The translations under genes were made by a program, and so were the position numbers. Shown piece by piece: positions 10,658-21,739 of a stretch of DNA of 64,000 bases. Position 1 is the first letter of the stretch, and each line of letters starts with the position of its first letter. This stretch comes from Asterias rubens (taxonomy: Eukaryota > Echinodermata > Asteroidea > Forcipulatida > Asteriidae). The notes under the pieces were generated by a model. It ran no database searches and was not told the origin of the DNA. It worked only from the letters and a program-made list of their open reading frames with translations. The stretch covers positions 7,130,001 through 7,194,000 of the forward strand of contig NC_047068.1 in assembly GCF_902459465.1 (NCBI RefSeq), read 5' to 3'.

Positions 10658-12004
10658 GAGTTTTTAAATCTTGTATGGCGCCTTGTCAAAACGTCCCGGG
10701 CGTTCCTCCGCTGACAGTCTGCGGACTGGACAGCAAATACCGCCGTTGCTAAGGACCTCGGACAGTCCGCGGAAGAACGGCCATGTGCGTTGAAGCGCGG
10801 CGAAGTTAATGAGCTATATCCTTGCCGGGCGCTATTGTTAGTATAGCAATAAGTTGATGAATAAACAAGTTGTATTTTCAGGTCACGAATATCAGCGGCT
10901 TGGACGCGGACCGGCCGTGCTCTTCCAGAACAATACATTTTCTACTCACGAATACCATCCTCCTGGAAGCGGACAGGCCGCACCGACAAGACAATTACAC
11001 CATCCAGTGCATGTGATAATCAGGGAACGATTTCGCCTGTATCACATCGCAATTTGTGATACAATTTTGATAATTGTGCATCGCAAATGTTGCGATCCAA
11101 TTTGCGAAGCATAATTTGCAACATTTATGCTTGATACAAAAATATCGATTTTTAACTTGAAACCATTCACATTATTAATCAATATTTTCCCGCAAGAAAA
11201 ACGATGCTAAATTAATAAGTAATCACCCCCGCCGCGACTACTAAACGTTTTCTTCCATGATGTTGAATACAATATGCTGCTCTGGCAGTAGGGCAAAATC
11301 GACCAATGAAAACATTCGTTACGCGCTTTATGGAAATTCAACAGCCAATAGAAACACCGGTCTCTGAAACTGTGGCTTCCTCCCCCCTCACACATTGGAA
11401 AAACCAGACTATCTGGTTGGTTTGACATGGAGACACACTCGCACAGGTGTGTATATTTGTTCATTGGTGACGGTGACTTGGGATTTTATAAACAAGAAAC
11501 TAATGTTTTCCGCTTGGAAAGTAAGAACGAACAGTTAAAATAGTCCCCTGGATACTCTGACCCACTTGGAACGGAGTTTGCACGTAGACTGGAACTTTTG
11601 TCAGTCGAAGCCGGGAATAAAGACAACCATTTTTTAAATTCATGTCTTGGCTATGTAGGCCCAACCAAGTCTTAAAAGTCACACACTGACGGAAATGGAT
11701 TTTAGGTACACATCCAGCCTTACTTTGCTTTTTAATCTGCAAAGGTAAAACCATTGTTGACCACCTACGTTCCTCCGCGGTTCCGCCGGTCAGCTCATAA
11801 GCTGGACCTTACAATGGCCGACCGGTAGCTCCGCGGAGTCCCCGGGATAATCTGTTTATTGACATGTAAATGAGCCGTCGTGGCCGTGGACATGCCCGGT
11901 TGCTACGGGTTCTTTTGTTACAAAAATCCGCGGACTCACGCAGAATGCACGCGGAATGGAACGGCTTGGACGTTTTGACAAGGCGAGTTTTTAAATCTTG
12001 TATG
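10658..12004. mobile_element. Unclassified 1.3-kb TIR element with 20-bp direct repeats
   Basis: GAGTTTTTAAATCTTGTATG occurs at 10658-10677 and again at 11985-12004. Between them, the segment opens with GCCTTGTCAAAACGTCC at 10680 and closes with its exact inverse complement at 11984; similarity of the arms continues imperfectly inward. The interior is relatively CpG-rich and non-coding. The 20-bp duplication is longer than usual for DNA transposons, so the mechanism is unclear. Confidence 0.6.
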
Positions 12005-12816
12005 TCACATTGGGAATAGATGAAGATAGTGGGCCCTACTGCAGGCCTGGATTTTCATCTTTGAAAGGGCAAGACGATTTTCATTTTGTAAAGGGCACTT
12101 CTATTGGAAAATCTTGCAGCAAATGGGAAACTTTTAAAGGGGCAACAAGGCCAATACCTGAAGCAGGCAACTGGGACCATGGCCTCTGTGGTCTGTGTGG
12201 AGGAAGCTATGTACTGTTGTTTTTGAAATTTTTAATATTCTGTGTGTTTAAAATGAAGGCATTGTAGTCTAACATGCAGATTGTTTGCGCGCATAAGTAC
12301 GCTATGCGAGACTATGTAAAGATAGGTGGTAGCAGACAACCTGGCGCCCATTGTTTGGACCCAGGCACTTTTTGAAAACCATAGCTTGGGCTCTAGATAT
12401 GAGCTCCACCAATAATTTCATTAACGCACGCTATCTGTATTGGACTTCTAACAGGCGGACAGTGCTAAAGCTAGAACCAGGTCTAAGCCACGATCAGTCC
12501 CTAAGACAAAGCACAGTCTTGACCAGTTGTAGTACAAGATTTTGTTATGTTCATGCAACTTCACTTTTGCACCTTATAATGGACAATGATCCTCTATTTT
12601 GAGTAGTGTAACCAGGGAGAGTTTAAGGAAAGGCCTTGGAACAATTTTATGCAGGTCTGATCAAATATTGTTTTATTTCTTAGAACAACAATATTAACAA
12701 TTTGTTACACTAATAATTTTAAACCCGATTCTTAAGGCTACCAGATAATAGGGGCAGTCTGTAGAGCACGATAAATATAGAGAAAACATTATTACTAATT
12801 AATAAAAAAAAAACTT
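12005..12816. other. Intergenic, no recognised gene
   Basis: AT-rich interval with no exon-like open frame or clear repeat boundary that I can support. Confidence 0.5.
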
Positions 12817-13139
12817 AACTACAACTGGTTCGGCGAAATATTAAATCTTCGTCTTCGTCTAATATTAACGATCTTTTGACCACGAAGATCACTGCATTAA
12901 AATCAAACAGTTATAGTCCGTATAACTATAGATACTTTAAATGGAAGTTGGGAGTTGTACTTTTTGTGATCATGAGTCTAAGTTGTTTTTGTTCTGGAAT
13001 ATTGGGAATAATAGGTGGCTCTATTCACTTTTGTATGATAGGACTAAGTTTATTATTAATGTTGACTCTGATTTTTCCAAATCGATGCAGGAGAACAGTA
13101 AATACAGTTTGGCAATTTAAGTCCTACATCGATTCTTGA
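12817..13139 (+). CDS. Small putative two-pass membrane protein ORF
   Basis: An open frame from about 12817 to a TGA at 13137-13139 has no ATG upstream of the hydrophobic part. It encodes a serine-rich stretch and then two hydrophobic segments (KLGVVLFVIMSLSCFCSG and IHFCMIGLSLLLMLTLIF), ending with a basic RCRR and a short tail. It could be a terminal exon or a relic of the flanking retroelement. I do not recognise it, and it may be chance. Confidence 0.2.
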
Positions 13140-13215
13140 TCTGACGGTAGTGTTGTCTTCCACCACAGCATCTGAGGTTTGGGGTTGATCACCATGATTG
13201 GCAAAGCAGCAGTAC

Positions 13216-13221
13216 CAGATA
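13216..13221. repeat. Left 6-bp target duplication CAGATA
   Basis: CAGATA directly before the left terminal inverted repeat; repeated at 24313-24318 after the right one. Confidence 0.85.
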
Positions 13222-15780
13222 AGTAGTTAATATAGTCTCTCTGGAACACTTTGACCTTTGCCCTAGAAGACAAGGAGAGGTCAAACTGTTCCCAAAATAG
13301 GGTAGAAATATGGAACACTTTGCCCTTTGCCCTAGAGGACAAGGAGAGGTCAAACTGTTCCCAAAATGGGTAGAAATATGGAACACTTTGCCCTTTGCCC
13401 TAGAGAACAGTGAGAGGTTAAACTGTACCCAAAATAGGGTAGAAATATGGAACACTTTAAGTTGACCTTCCTTCAGAGAGGTTAAACTGTGCCCGAAATG
13501 GGTTAAAAACAGTTAAAATGTCTCGTTGTGGTGCAATAGTGTGTGTGTGTATTGGTATAGCAGTTGACAGGGGAATCCCCAAACAAAGAGTCGCGTGTGG
13601 GAATGACGTTGCAGTTTTACTGAACGGTTGAAGGAAATAAATCCTATTGATCCGTTGAAGATGACGTTGAAGTATTGTTAGTTAGGGTTATACATTGTAT
13701 AAATTCCACCCGCATAGCCCCTTGACTTATAAATATTATTTTCGTTGAATTATCATAACATCATAACTTTGGTCAGTTGTACGGTCATCATGTCTGCAGG
13801 AAAACATCATCGTTCGATCTTCAAGGGTTGAGCCAATGTGTAGCGGGTTGCGTTATCTGCGTCAACAAAACCAAACAGAGGACAGTTGTCCTCGATTAGT
13901 TCATTTATCTACACGATTAACGGAAAAATACGATGACCCAACAGTCTGTCAAAAGTCATGGGAAAAAGCTTGTATTTGGGTGGGAGTGTAACGGTTTGTT
14001 TATACAAAGGGTAAATAAACCAGTAGCCACGATTACAGGTGGTGGTGCAATGTGTGACGTCATGGGAGAGAATAGCTTTTAGGAGATAATCTCCGGGACT
14101 AAGCGGGCGCGTGCGAATGGCTATGAATGAGGAAGTTAATCCTTCAATCGATATGTATTGATCAATTCTCTCGATCAACTATACGTGGGCCCTATATATT
14201 ACGTATATCATAAGATGTGTTGCAATCTACCGAACTTTGCTTATACTTAGCTGTGCGTCTAAAACAAGAGAATACTATAATGAAACACACAATCTGATGA
14301 GACGGGCGTGTTATTAAAATGAGTTGGGGTGTTTATTTAATTATTTGTGTTTATCGGAGTATATTATCTCGTGAACATCTCAGAATACAGGACTAAGTTT
14401 ACTTTCCGTACATCGGAGTACCAGGCAATACAAGATGAATGCAATGCAGATCATAAAGGAGGGTGCGTGGGGGTTTTTGTTCGATACATGTGCCAACATG
14501 ACGTTAGTTTTGGTTAAATTTACTGTAAATATCGAGTATCTTACTCAGTCGATGGGCAATTGGCGGTGTATGTAAGTCAGACTGTTTTACGCAATGGAAC
14601 GACTGTTCCAAAATTATCCGTTAAAGTCCATGGAGTGTTAACTATTCTCCCAAAACAGATTGAAGAAGCTATGTTATCATTATCTTGTCCAACAAATTGT
14701 AAGTTCTTACATATCCAAGCTACATGTATGTATACACACACAAAGTAGGCGTACATACAGTTACATCCAATGAACACAACTTGTTTGTCCTCAAAACATC
14801 GTTGTAGCCTGCACACATACCAAGGAAGCAGGTTCAGTACCCTAGGTTTAATGAACTATCGATCGATGCCTCCCCTTCCTGCGAGAGTTGTGACTAAAGA
14901 GTATCACTCAGATAACTTATTTGCAAGTTTTTGTAGGCCCCCTAGACATCCATGCACAACACACGTTTTATAGACTAAACAACCATCCCTCCTATAACTC
15001 TGTGTTTTTACATATCAAGGGAACGTTCAATTCGATTCTTTTGAATCGAATATTTCGGCAAAGTGAAATCTTTGAGGTTTCATTCCCAGTTTGTTAAGAT
15101 AGAAAAAACACTCACACCAATATCGTACTACCATTCATTGCATTAAACTGCTTTATTACGACAGATCGATGGGAAAACAAGTACATCCCTTCGTTTAGTG
15201 TACAAACAAATCTAACCCGTACATTTACCAGTTTAGGCCTAGATTGTTTGTTTTCCACAAGTTTATCACAAAAAGTATTAATTAATATTTGGTCCATCAA
15301 GACTCTTTTAGTTGTGCATCATTACGATTAACATGAGAAATAAACTCCCAAAAATCAGATGACATGCATGACGATCACACGTTTTTTGCACTTTATGTTT
15401 TTTGACGGTATCATAGTAAGTTCATTGATCTAAGCCTCTTTCTCAATACTTCTTAACCAAGTTGCACTAATAATGCTTGTTTTCGAAGTAAAAATACATT
15501 CGAGCATTAAACAATGATTTATACACGCACACAAACGACTCAGTTGTCACAAACCTTTACCCGCAACAAGGGAACCGTAAAACAAATTAACCATTGCGTC
15601 ACTCATCAAGAGTCCCCTTTTGTCCTTTTAACAAGTCATATACTATTTTGTACACAAACAAGACAAGAGTTGCCAATGTTTGATGGAACCGGCTGTTAAA
15701 ATTAATACGAAAACACCTTGTTTTCACTAAATGCAGTAGGCCCCCCTACTTTCTTAGACAAAATTGACTTCGCCTTCATT
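13222..15780 (+). repeat. Left long terminal inverted repeat
   Basis: Matches the reverse complement of 21740-24312. The inner boundary is judged from loss of similarity after the stretch reading ACAAAATTGACTTCGCCTT. Short frames inside (for example 14560-14748) recur in the other arm only because the arms are copies. Confidence 0.9.
13243..13510 (+). repeat. Subterminal 69-bp tandem repeats, left arm
   Basis: Nearly four units starting GGAACACTTTG at 13243, 13312, 13380 and 13449 (last one diverged), each with CCTAGA..ACA and GTTCCCAAAAT. The mirror set is at about 24040-24291. Subterminal repeats often serve as transposase or replication-protein sites; that role is inferred. Confidence 0.85.
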
Positions 15781-16849
15781 ACGAATGAAAGACACTGTTT
15801 GTTGTTTTTTGCTAACACCAGATACGTCACTAAGTTGTGTCCGGTTTAAACTTAATCATCATCATTCACATGAGTGCTTATTAATTGTTGTAAAAAAAAA
15901 AAGAGTTTGGTTCCAGCGTTTTTTTTTGTATGTGATTGTTTTATCACTTTGTTTAAATTTATATCAGTAGTTAGCTTGACGTGCTTCTGACGTTTAGTTA
16001 AGGAATAATTTGGACACATAAACAAACGCTACACATTAAACGAAATGTAAGTATAACAACAACGAACATGTACAAAGACTGCAACATAAAACAAATCAAT
16101 AAACAAAAATGTGATTTAAAATTATGAATTTTCAAAAGGCATGTACACAATTTTACAGACAAAAATATTAAAGTGTAGGTTTAACGAGAAACTAAAAAAG
16201 AAACAAATGAAACAAAATCAGTAATACAACGAAAGACTATACTATAGTCAACGACATGATGAGGAATATTCAACTAAACATCACATTATTATGGTACAAC
16301 GTGTAGGTTCAGTATAAAAATCATCGATGCAGCCCAAAAACAGTTGGTTCAAAGCGCAGACACTTGCAAACCTCTCACAACTAAATACTAAAAGCTAAAA
16401 GCTGAAAACTGAAAACAAAAAAGAGTATCAAAATGCAAACCTCAAAGTAAAAGCTAAAGCAAAAATACTAAACTCAAAGCTTAAAAACTATCAAACTAAC
16501 AAAGAAATTTAAGCTACAAATTCAAACTGATGCAAACAAAACTGGAAAAATACTGCTCAAAACTTAAAAACTATAAAACTAAACAACTAAAAACTAACTA
16601 CAAACTACAAACTGTACACTATCAACAATAAGCTAACATAAAAAACCGCAAAGCTGCAAACTACAGAAGAAAAAAACTAAAGAAGGAAAAAAACAATCAA
16701 ATCTTACAAACTATAGCGTTTAAAGCTGTAAAAACAAACTTCAAACAGCAAAAATACGTACTGAAAACTGCAAACTACAAAGATTAATAAATAAAAACTA
16801 AAAGAAGAAGTAAAACTAAATTCAAAATTTAAAACTGCAAACTATAAAC

Positions 16850-16883
<34 letters not shown>

Positions 16884-17080
16884 ATAAAAAGTCTAAAAAC
16901 TTAAGCCTACAAACTATTCCAGAAAAACAAAACATTACCAAAAACTGCAAACTACATAAAAACTAAAGGGAAAACGAAAACTAAACTCAAATCTTAAAAA
17001 AAAAATTACAACCTGACAAAACTTGAAAGACAAACTACAAACTAAAAAACTAAAAGAAAAACATAATGAACTCTTCTTTT
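15781..17080. other. A/C-rich, G/T-poor core segment
   Basis: About 16380-17070 consists largely of AAACT/AAACTACAAACT-type words with an A run of roughly 30 near 16850-16880. The plus strand is nearly free of G. The opposite-strand equivalent, T/G-rich, is at about 20000-21060. No coding potential seen. Confidence 0.8.
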
Positions 17081-17727
17081 GTTTTCTTGGATAATATGTT
17101 TGGTTAAACAAAATCAACACATGTTCAATGTTTTCTAAGATTTGCATCGGTTCAAATTCTTAATTTGTTTTTTCATCGACTTTGTTAAATCATTAAATGG
17201 TGCACTTTTCTTACAGCTCGTCCGGAGTTTTTGAACATATTTTCGGACGATTTGCCCAGCATATAAAGACATAATGATATCAAACCATTATGTACAAAAT
17301 AAATGAATTCACAGTATTAATAACTGTAACTAAGTAAACTTTCGAGTACAACCAGAATAGAGCCGATGTGGTCTTGATGTTCTAACAGTAAATTGTGCTC
17401 GTCTTCATCGCCCAATTTTCGCCCAAAGATAACTCATTTGGGAGGTGCGCACTCAGTTGGGAGGTGCGGGAGTGATTGCAAATCACGAAGCGCCGAAAGA
17501 ATGTCCACGCAGCATAAACGAGACATTGACGACTCGTTTGTAGTTTCACGAGGTGAAAATAATCGAGCCAGTCGATTCCACAACGTCTGACAAAACGTCG
17601 AGGAAGGGGGGGGGGGTAGTTGAGTTCTATTAGATGCCGTGGTCTTTATTTTCCACGTACTCTCAGTGTAGGTATGATCCGTATGCGATCTTTAGAGGAC
17701 AAGACGAGACATGTTGTCAGTGACCTG

Positions 17728-17818
17728 TGACGTCAAGGACAAGTCAGGACGAGATATGTTACGTAAACGTCAGTCACATGCGTGACGTTAGGGCAGGTCC
17801 GGACGGGTAGTTACGTAA
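17728..17818 (+). promoter_or_regulatory. Cluster of ACGT-core palindromes upstream of WW gene
   Basis: TGACGTCA at 17728-17735, TTACGTAA at 17759-17766 and 17811-17818, and TGACGTTA at 17783-17790 lie 75-170 bp before the TATA box. TGACGTCA is the CREB/ATF site and TTACGTAA a PAR/C/EBP-type bZIP site; a function here is inferred. Confidence 0.55.
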
Positions 17819-17893
17819 AGTGTTAAGGAGAGTTATGTAAGAGTTAGAATAGTTCCTGATCGGTTGGTTAAACATAGATGGCTGAAAAGGACT

Positions 17894-17900
17894 TATAAAA
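17894..17900 (+). promoter_or_regulatory. TATA box of the WW-domain gene
   Basis: TATAAAA 112 bp before the start codon at 18006, with a pyrimidine-rich CT stretch 25-35 bp downstream as a plausible start region. Confidence 0.6.
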
Positions 17901-17967
17901 AGTGATCGTTTTCAATCTCTAACACTCATTCCGCAATTTTTTTTTTAGACTACGACGCTAAGACAGA

Positions 17968-18003
17968 ATGAAACCTCTGCTAAACGGTATCTGTCGCATT
18001 TAA
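17968..18003 (+). CDS. Upstream ORF (11 codons)
   Basis: ATG at 17968 opens an 11-codon frame ending TAA at 18001-18003, two bases before the main ATG. Such uORFs commonly tune translation of the following frame. Confidence 0.45.
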   Translation: MKPLLNGICRI

Positions 18004-18005
18004 CC

Positions 18006-18733
18006 ATGGCTGAAGTAGTCATACCTAATGTAGACTGTGACGGTGTGTTGACGGGAACACCTAACTCCCCGACGTCTGTGTTCAGGCCATTTGACTGTGT
18101 GAAAACACTTACACACGAGCAAGTCAAAGCAGGATGGCGTGAATCTTTCAGCGCAAAGGAGGGAAGGTCTTACTTTTACAACGTCATTACCACAGAGAGA
18201 GTGTGTGGATCATTCCTACAATCACCAAGCCTGTCCAGCGCGAGCAGAGAAGAATGGTCGATTCAACTCCGTCTGATATCCTTGCTGCAGCTGTGGACGA
18301 GTTGGTTGCCTCTCCGATCGAGAGCTATGGCACGAAGAAGGACTCCCCATCATTCAGAATGGTGATCAAAATAATCCTGACTAAAATCGTCGCCAACGAG
18401 ATACTCCGTTTCACGTACTACGAGCAAACCCAACGTGCATGTGAAGGATGCGAGGAGAACTGGGCTAGTCAAGCTGAACATGAATGTTTATTTTTTGGAG
18501 TGCCTCCGGAGTGCCGACTCTACGATTATGTAGATGAACATTACGAAAAAGTGAAGGAGTCTGTTCAAGTAGATACTGTTTTAGACATTCTTTGTGTTAT
18601 GATCTCTTTCCTAAGAATAACTGAATCGAGTGAGGAGGATCCAAACTCAATGATTCAAGACATCCTTAACGGATGGAAAGAGGATCCAGAGGACGTTGCT
18701 CGTCTATTTCATTCAGCGGTTTTTGATGACTGA
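18006..18733 (+). CDS. WW-domain protein, element cargo (frame-shifted by a GT repeat)
   Basis: The ATG at 18006 is in strong context (ACCATGG). The first frame gives a WW domain at about residues 41-70: W44 in AGWRESF, then the aromatic YFYN, then a TxxxxW..P end. Around 18200 the sequence GTGTGTGG carries one GT unit too many: the WW-domain end and all downstream homology-like sequence continue in the other frame, open to TGA 18731-18733. The C-terminal part has a cysteine/histidine cluster (CEGCEENWASQAEHECLF) that could bind a metal, then an acidic tail. The gene is intronless with its own TATA and poly(A) signals. WW domains bind proline-rich peptides, so a scaffold or regulatory role is plausible. 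I do not recognise the family. The shift may be real decay, a polymorphism or a sequencing slip. Confidence 0.65.
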
Positions 18734-18856
18734 TCCAAACTGATTGACTCCACGATCAAACAACTGAATGAATACAATCGTAGTTTGTGTTAGAAGTAAT
18801 ATTACATAACTGTTCCTCCTTATAGTATTTCATTATACTTACGTGCATGGTTTTAA

Positions 18857-18880
18857 ATAAAGGTAAAGAAATAAAAAATA
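18857..18880 (+). terminator. Poly(A) signals of the WW-domain gene
   Basis: AAATAAAGG and GAAATAAAA lie about 125-145 bp after the stop codon. Confidence 0.5.
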
Positions 18881-19093
18881 TGTATTGATTTGTTATCCAA
18901 TGATTCTGTGTTTATTATCCGTTTGTTGTTTAAATTTAACTTAAAATATAATTATTTAAGTGAATAAAGAGACTAGGCAAGAACCTTTTGAAGTAGAGAA
19001 CCTTGCTTATCGAGTCCCAGCGTTTGTGTTGACCAATATTCGCTTTTGCAGTAACGATGGCACAGGGGCAACATAATTAATCTTTATTTTAAT

Positions 19094-19663
19094 TCAAATT
19101 CTTTCAATAACCTCCCAAAATGTCATGTTTCTGACGATTGTTTTCCCCTCAGGCACAGCAATGTGTGGGGTCACATTGATTTTCAAACTGTCATATTGAG
19201 AATTGGTAGTAGGGTTGTTGCACTTGGCTAAAAAAAGAACCCGCCCATCTGTCAGATGATCCTTGGCATCGAATGTATTGTATGGAGTAATTTAACTCTG
19301 AACAGTAAAGTAATTATACTATGCGGAGTGCGGACGAGATCTTTAGGTGTAGGGTCAGTGTACAGTGTGTCTAAAAGACTTTCAAACACAAAAATGTGTA
19401 AAGTTTCCAAGAATGTCTGACGGATCATGAATATCCAAATTATCTTTGAATTTCACCGTCTAGTTAGTTCCTTTCATGTTGAATTTCTGCACTTTAACTT
19501 CATTCACCTTCGTGACGTAATATATATAAGTTTCTGACATCACCGCCAAATATATTTTGGTTCTTAGGGTGTATTTGGTGTCAGGTTGAAGTCATGTGGC
19601 CAATTTGAGGCACATGCTGACTTTGCATATCTGCAAAAGCTTAATGTCGATTTGAGCAAACAT
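19094..19663 (-). pseudogene. Decayed convergent gene in the element core
   Basis: On the minus strand, long protein-like stretches run in shifted frames. From ATG 19663-19661 come residues MFAQIDIKLLQ, then after an in-frame TGA LQPDTKYTLRTKIYLAV, then after a TAG TVKFKDNLDIHDPSDILGNF, then (frameshift) FESLLDTLYTDPTPKDLVRT and (frameshift) a final open stretch ending TFWEVIERI and TGA at 19096-19094. AATAAA follows at 19088-19083. The composition and continuity look coding, but at least two stops and two frameshifts break it. It converges on the WW gene with their poly(A) signals about 200 bp apart, a compact virus-like layout. Function unknown. Confidence 0.5.
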
Positions 19664-19999
19664 TTTTACCGCATTCACCACTGTTGTGGTTTGATAACAA
19701 CATGGCGGGCTAGATGGCGGTTACGATTTTTACACCTCGAAAATAGTTCCTGACATTCGTCACAGGAAAAAATCTTAAAATTACTTGTAAATAACAAAAT
19801 TACCGCACAATAACTTCTAAGTTCAAAATCATTAGCTAAGAAAATTAAACACATACAAACTCTGAATGTATACAACAGTAATCTGTTGTTTAGATATGAA
19901 AAAAGACACCGAAAGCAGAGATGTGACGCAATAATTACCAAAATATGCTAGGTTTTGTTGTATTACGTCATTTATACTAACAAAGTTGATAACATTTGA

Positions 20000-21060
20000 A
20001 ACACATCGCACGTACTTTTGTTTACTATTATTTGTTTGTTTTGATCGAAAAACTCATATTATTCATATATTTTTATATTTATTTAGTTGATTATTGATTT
20101 ATTCATACACAATTTATTGATTTATTGATTGATTGATTAGTATCGTTATTTATTTGTTTATTTGTTTCCATATTTATGTATTTTTACATCTTTAAAAAGT
20201 GACTTTTGGAATTTTAAAACCCAAGCTTGTCTACTATTATAACTTAATTGTAAAGTATGTGTAAGTTGCAAACGTGAAAGTTTACTTGTGGAAGTATGTT
20301 ATGATTTGTAATGGTTTATGTTGTTGTTGTTTTGTTTTGTGTTTTAAGCGTGAAGTTTTTTGTTTTTAGAATTTTATTTAAAAACAATTACTTTTTAGTT
20401 TTAAAGCGTTCATTTTTTTTTTTATATATATTTTTTTTTATTATTTTTTTTAAATATATATATATATATGTTTTTTTTTTTATTATTATTATTTTTTTTT
20501 TATATAAAGCTTTTCGTTTTCAAGTTTTTTACTTCTAGGTTAATTTGATTTAGATTTTTTTCTTCTTCTAGTTGTATTGTTGTAATTAAATTAGTTTCAA
20601 TTACGATTCAATTAGTTTGTGTAATGTATTAATAAAGGACTTGCTTAAGTCTATTTTGTTGTTGTGGGTGACGTCACGGAGCCCGCCCTGGGGCCGCCAT
20701 ATTTGGATCGAGCATGACATGACATGCATGGTACAGCAGTTCACAGCTCAGAAAAAAAAGCAGGATTGACGTCCATTAAGTTTCCTTTATGGCGTGCTTC
20801 CCTTACTAGTACTTATAATATTACCAATAGTGGCTTCCTATAATAGCGCACAAATCTGTCACCCAGTGACGCTCAAAACGTCAAGTTTTTTAATTAATAT
20901 TTCATATTAAGCTCGTTTTCTTTGTTTGTTCTTGTTTATCGTTCACATAATGTTTAAAAAATAGGATGTCAGTCGTTTATTTTATGTTTAAATTTGTTTT
21001 TTACTTTTTGTTTAATGACTATTTTTGTGAGAGGTTTCCAAGTGTCTGCACTTGTGATTG
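20000..21060. other. T/G-rich low-complexity core segment
   Basis: TTTAT- and TTG-rich DNA with T runs and a (TA)n tract near 20455-20470, mirroring the A/C-rich block at 16.4-17.1 kb. A motif near 21030 (GAGAGGTTTCCAAGTGTCTG) matches, inverted, the sequence near 16357-16377, so the inverted symmetry extends beyond the well-conserved arms in eroded form. Confidence 0.7.
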
Positions 21061-21739
21061 CAACGATGTAGGCCCATAAATATACAGAAACTATGGCGCG
21101 GGACAATAAATGTGATTCTTCATTTCGTCATTGATAAGTATTGATTTGCTGTGTTTGTGCATTTTTCCCCCGTTTTCTCTCTAGTTTCTCGTTTTATTTT
21201 AATATGTTTGTAAAAACACAAAAGTTAGTGACCAGACGTTTCGACCTAATAGCTCGAAGGCCTAATGAAAATACAACACACACACGTAATCAGGTATAGG
21301 ACAGAAGCAGTCACGTGGAAAGATATGAAAGCACACAGAAAAAGCAAAGGATAAACAAAGAAGGTTGTGACAAGGCTTAGAGTGAAGGGGCTGGTTTCAC
21401 CACAGGAGGATGGGAGCACAAAAGACAAACTCAAAATTGATGAGAAGATGGAGAACAAACAAGTAATTAATTGGTGAATGAGGCAGAATAAAGGGCGGTA
21501 TATCTGCGGGGAAAAGGACTCAAGGACAAGACATAGTCATTTCCTTATTGGATATTGAGGCCATGGGGGTTAAAATGGACTAAAGGCGCTTTATCCACAG
21601 TTTCTCCCTACTCGGACGAAAAATCTCTCTGTGGTTACCTAATATCAATATTGTTTGTAAATTGTTATTAATATGTGTTTCGATATTCGTTATTTGTTCC
21701 AGTCATTTGGTTTGTTTTATTACCCAGACTTGTTCTCTC
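21061..21739. other. Core-to-right-arm junction, no recognised gene
   Basis: Between the T-rich block and the right arm. About 21220-21600 has no counterpart next to the left arm and may be a later insertion. Confidence 0.4.

Noticed and set aside
14560-14748. 62-residue frame conserved in both arms (also 22773-22961)
   Set aside because: The arms are copies of each other, so conservation says nothing about coding; no family resemblance.
20311-20538. 75-residue hydrophobic frame
   Set aside because: Translation of T-rich low-complexity DNA.
21246-21458. Hydrophobic 70-residue minus-strand frame
   Set aside because: Composition follows the AG-rich plus strand; no start context or counterpart in the left arm.
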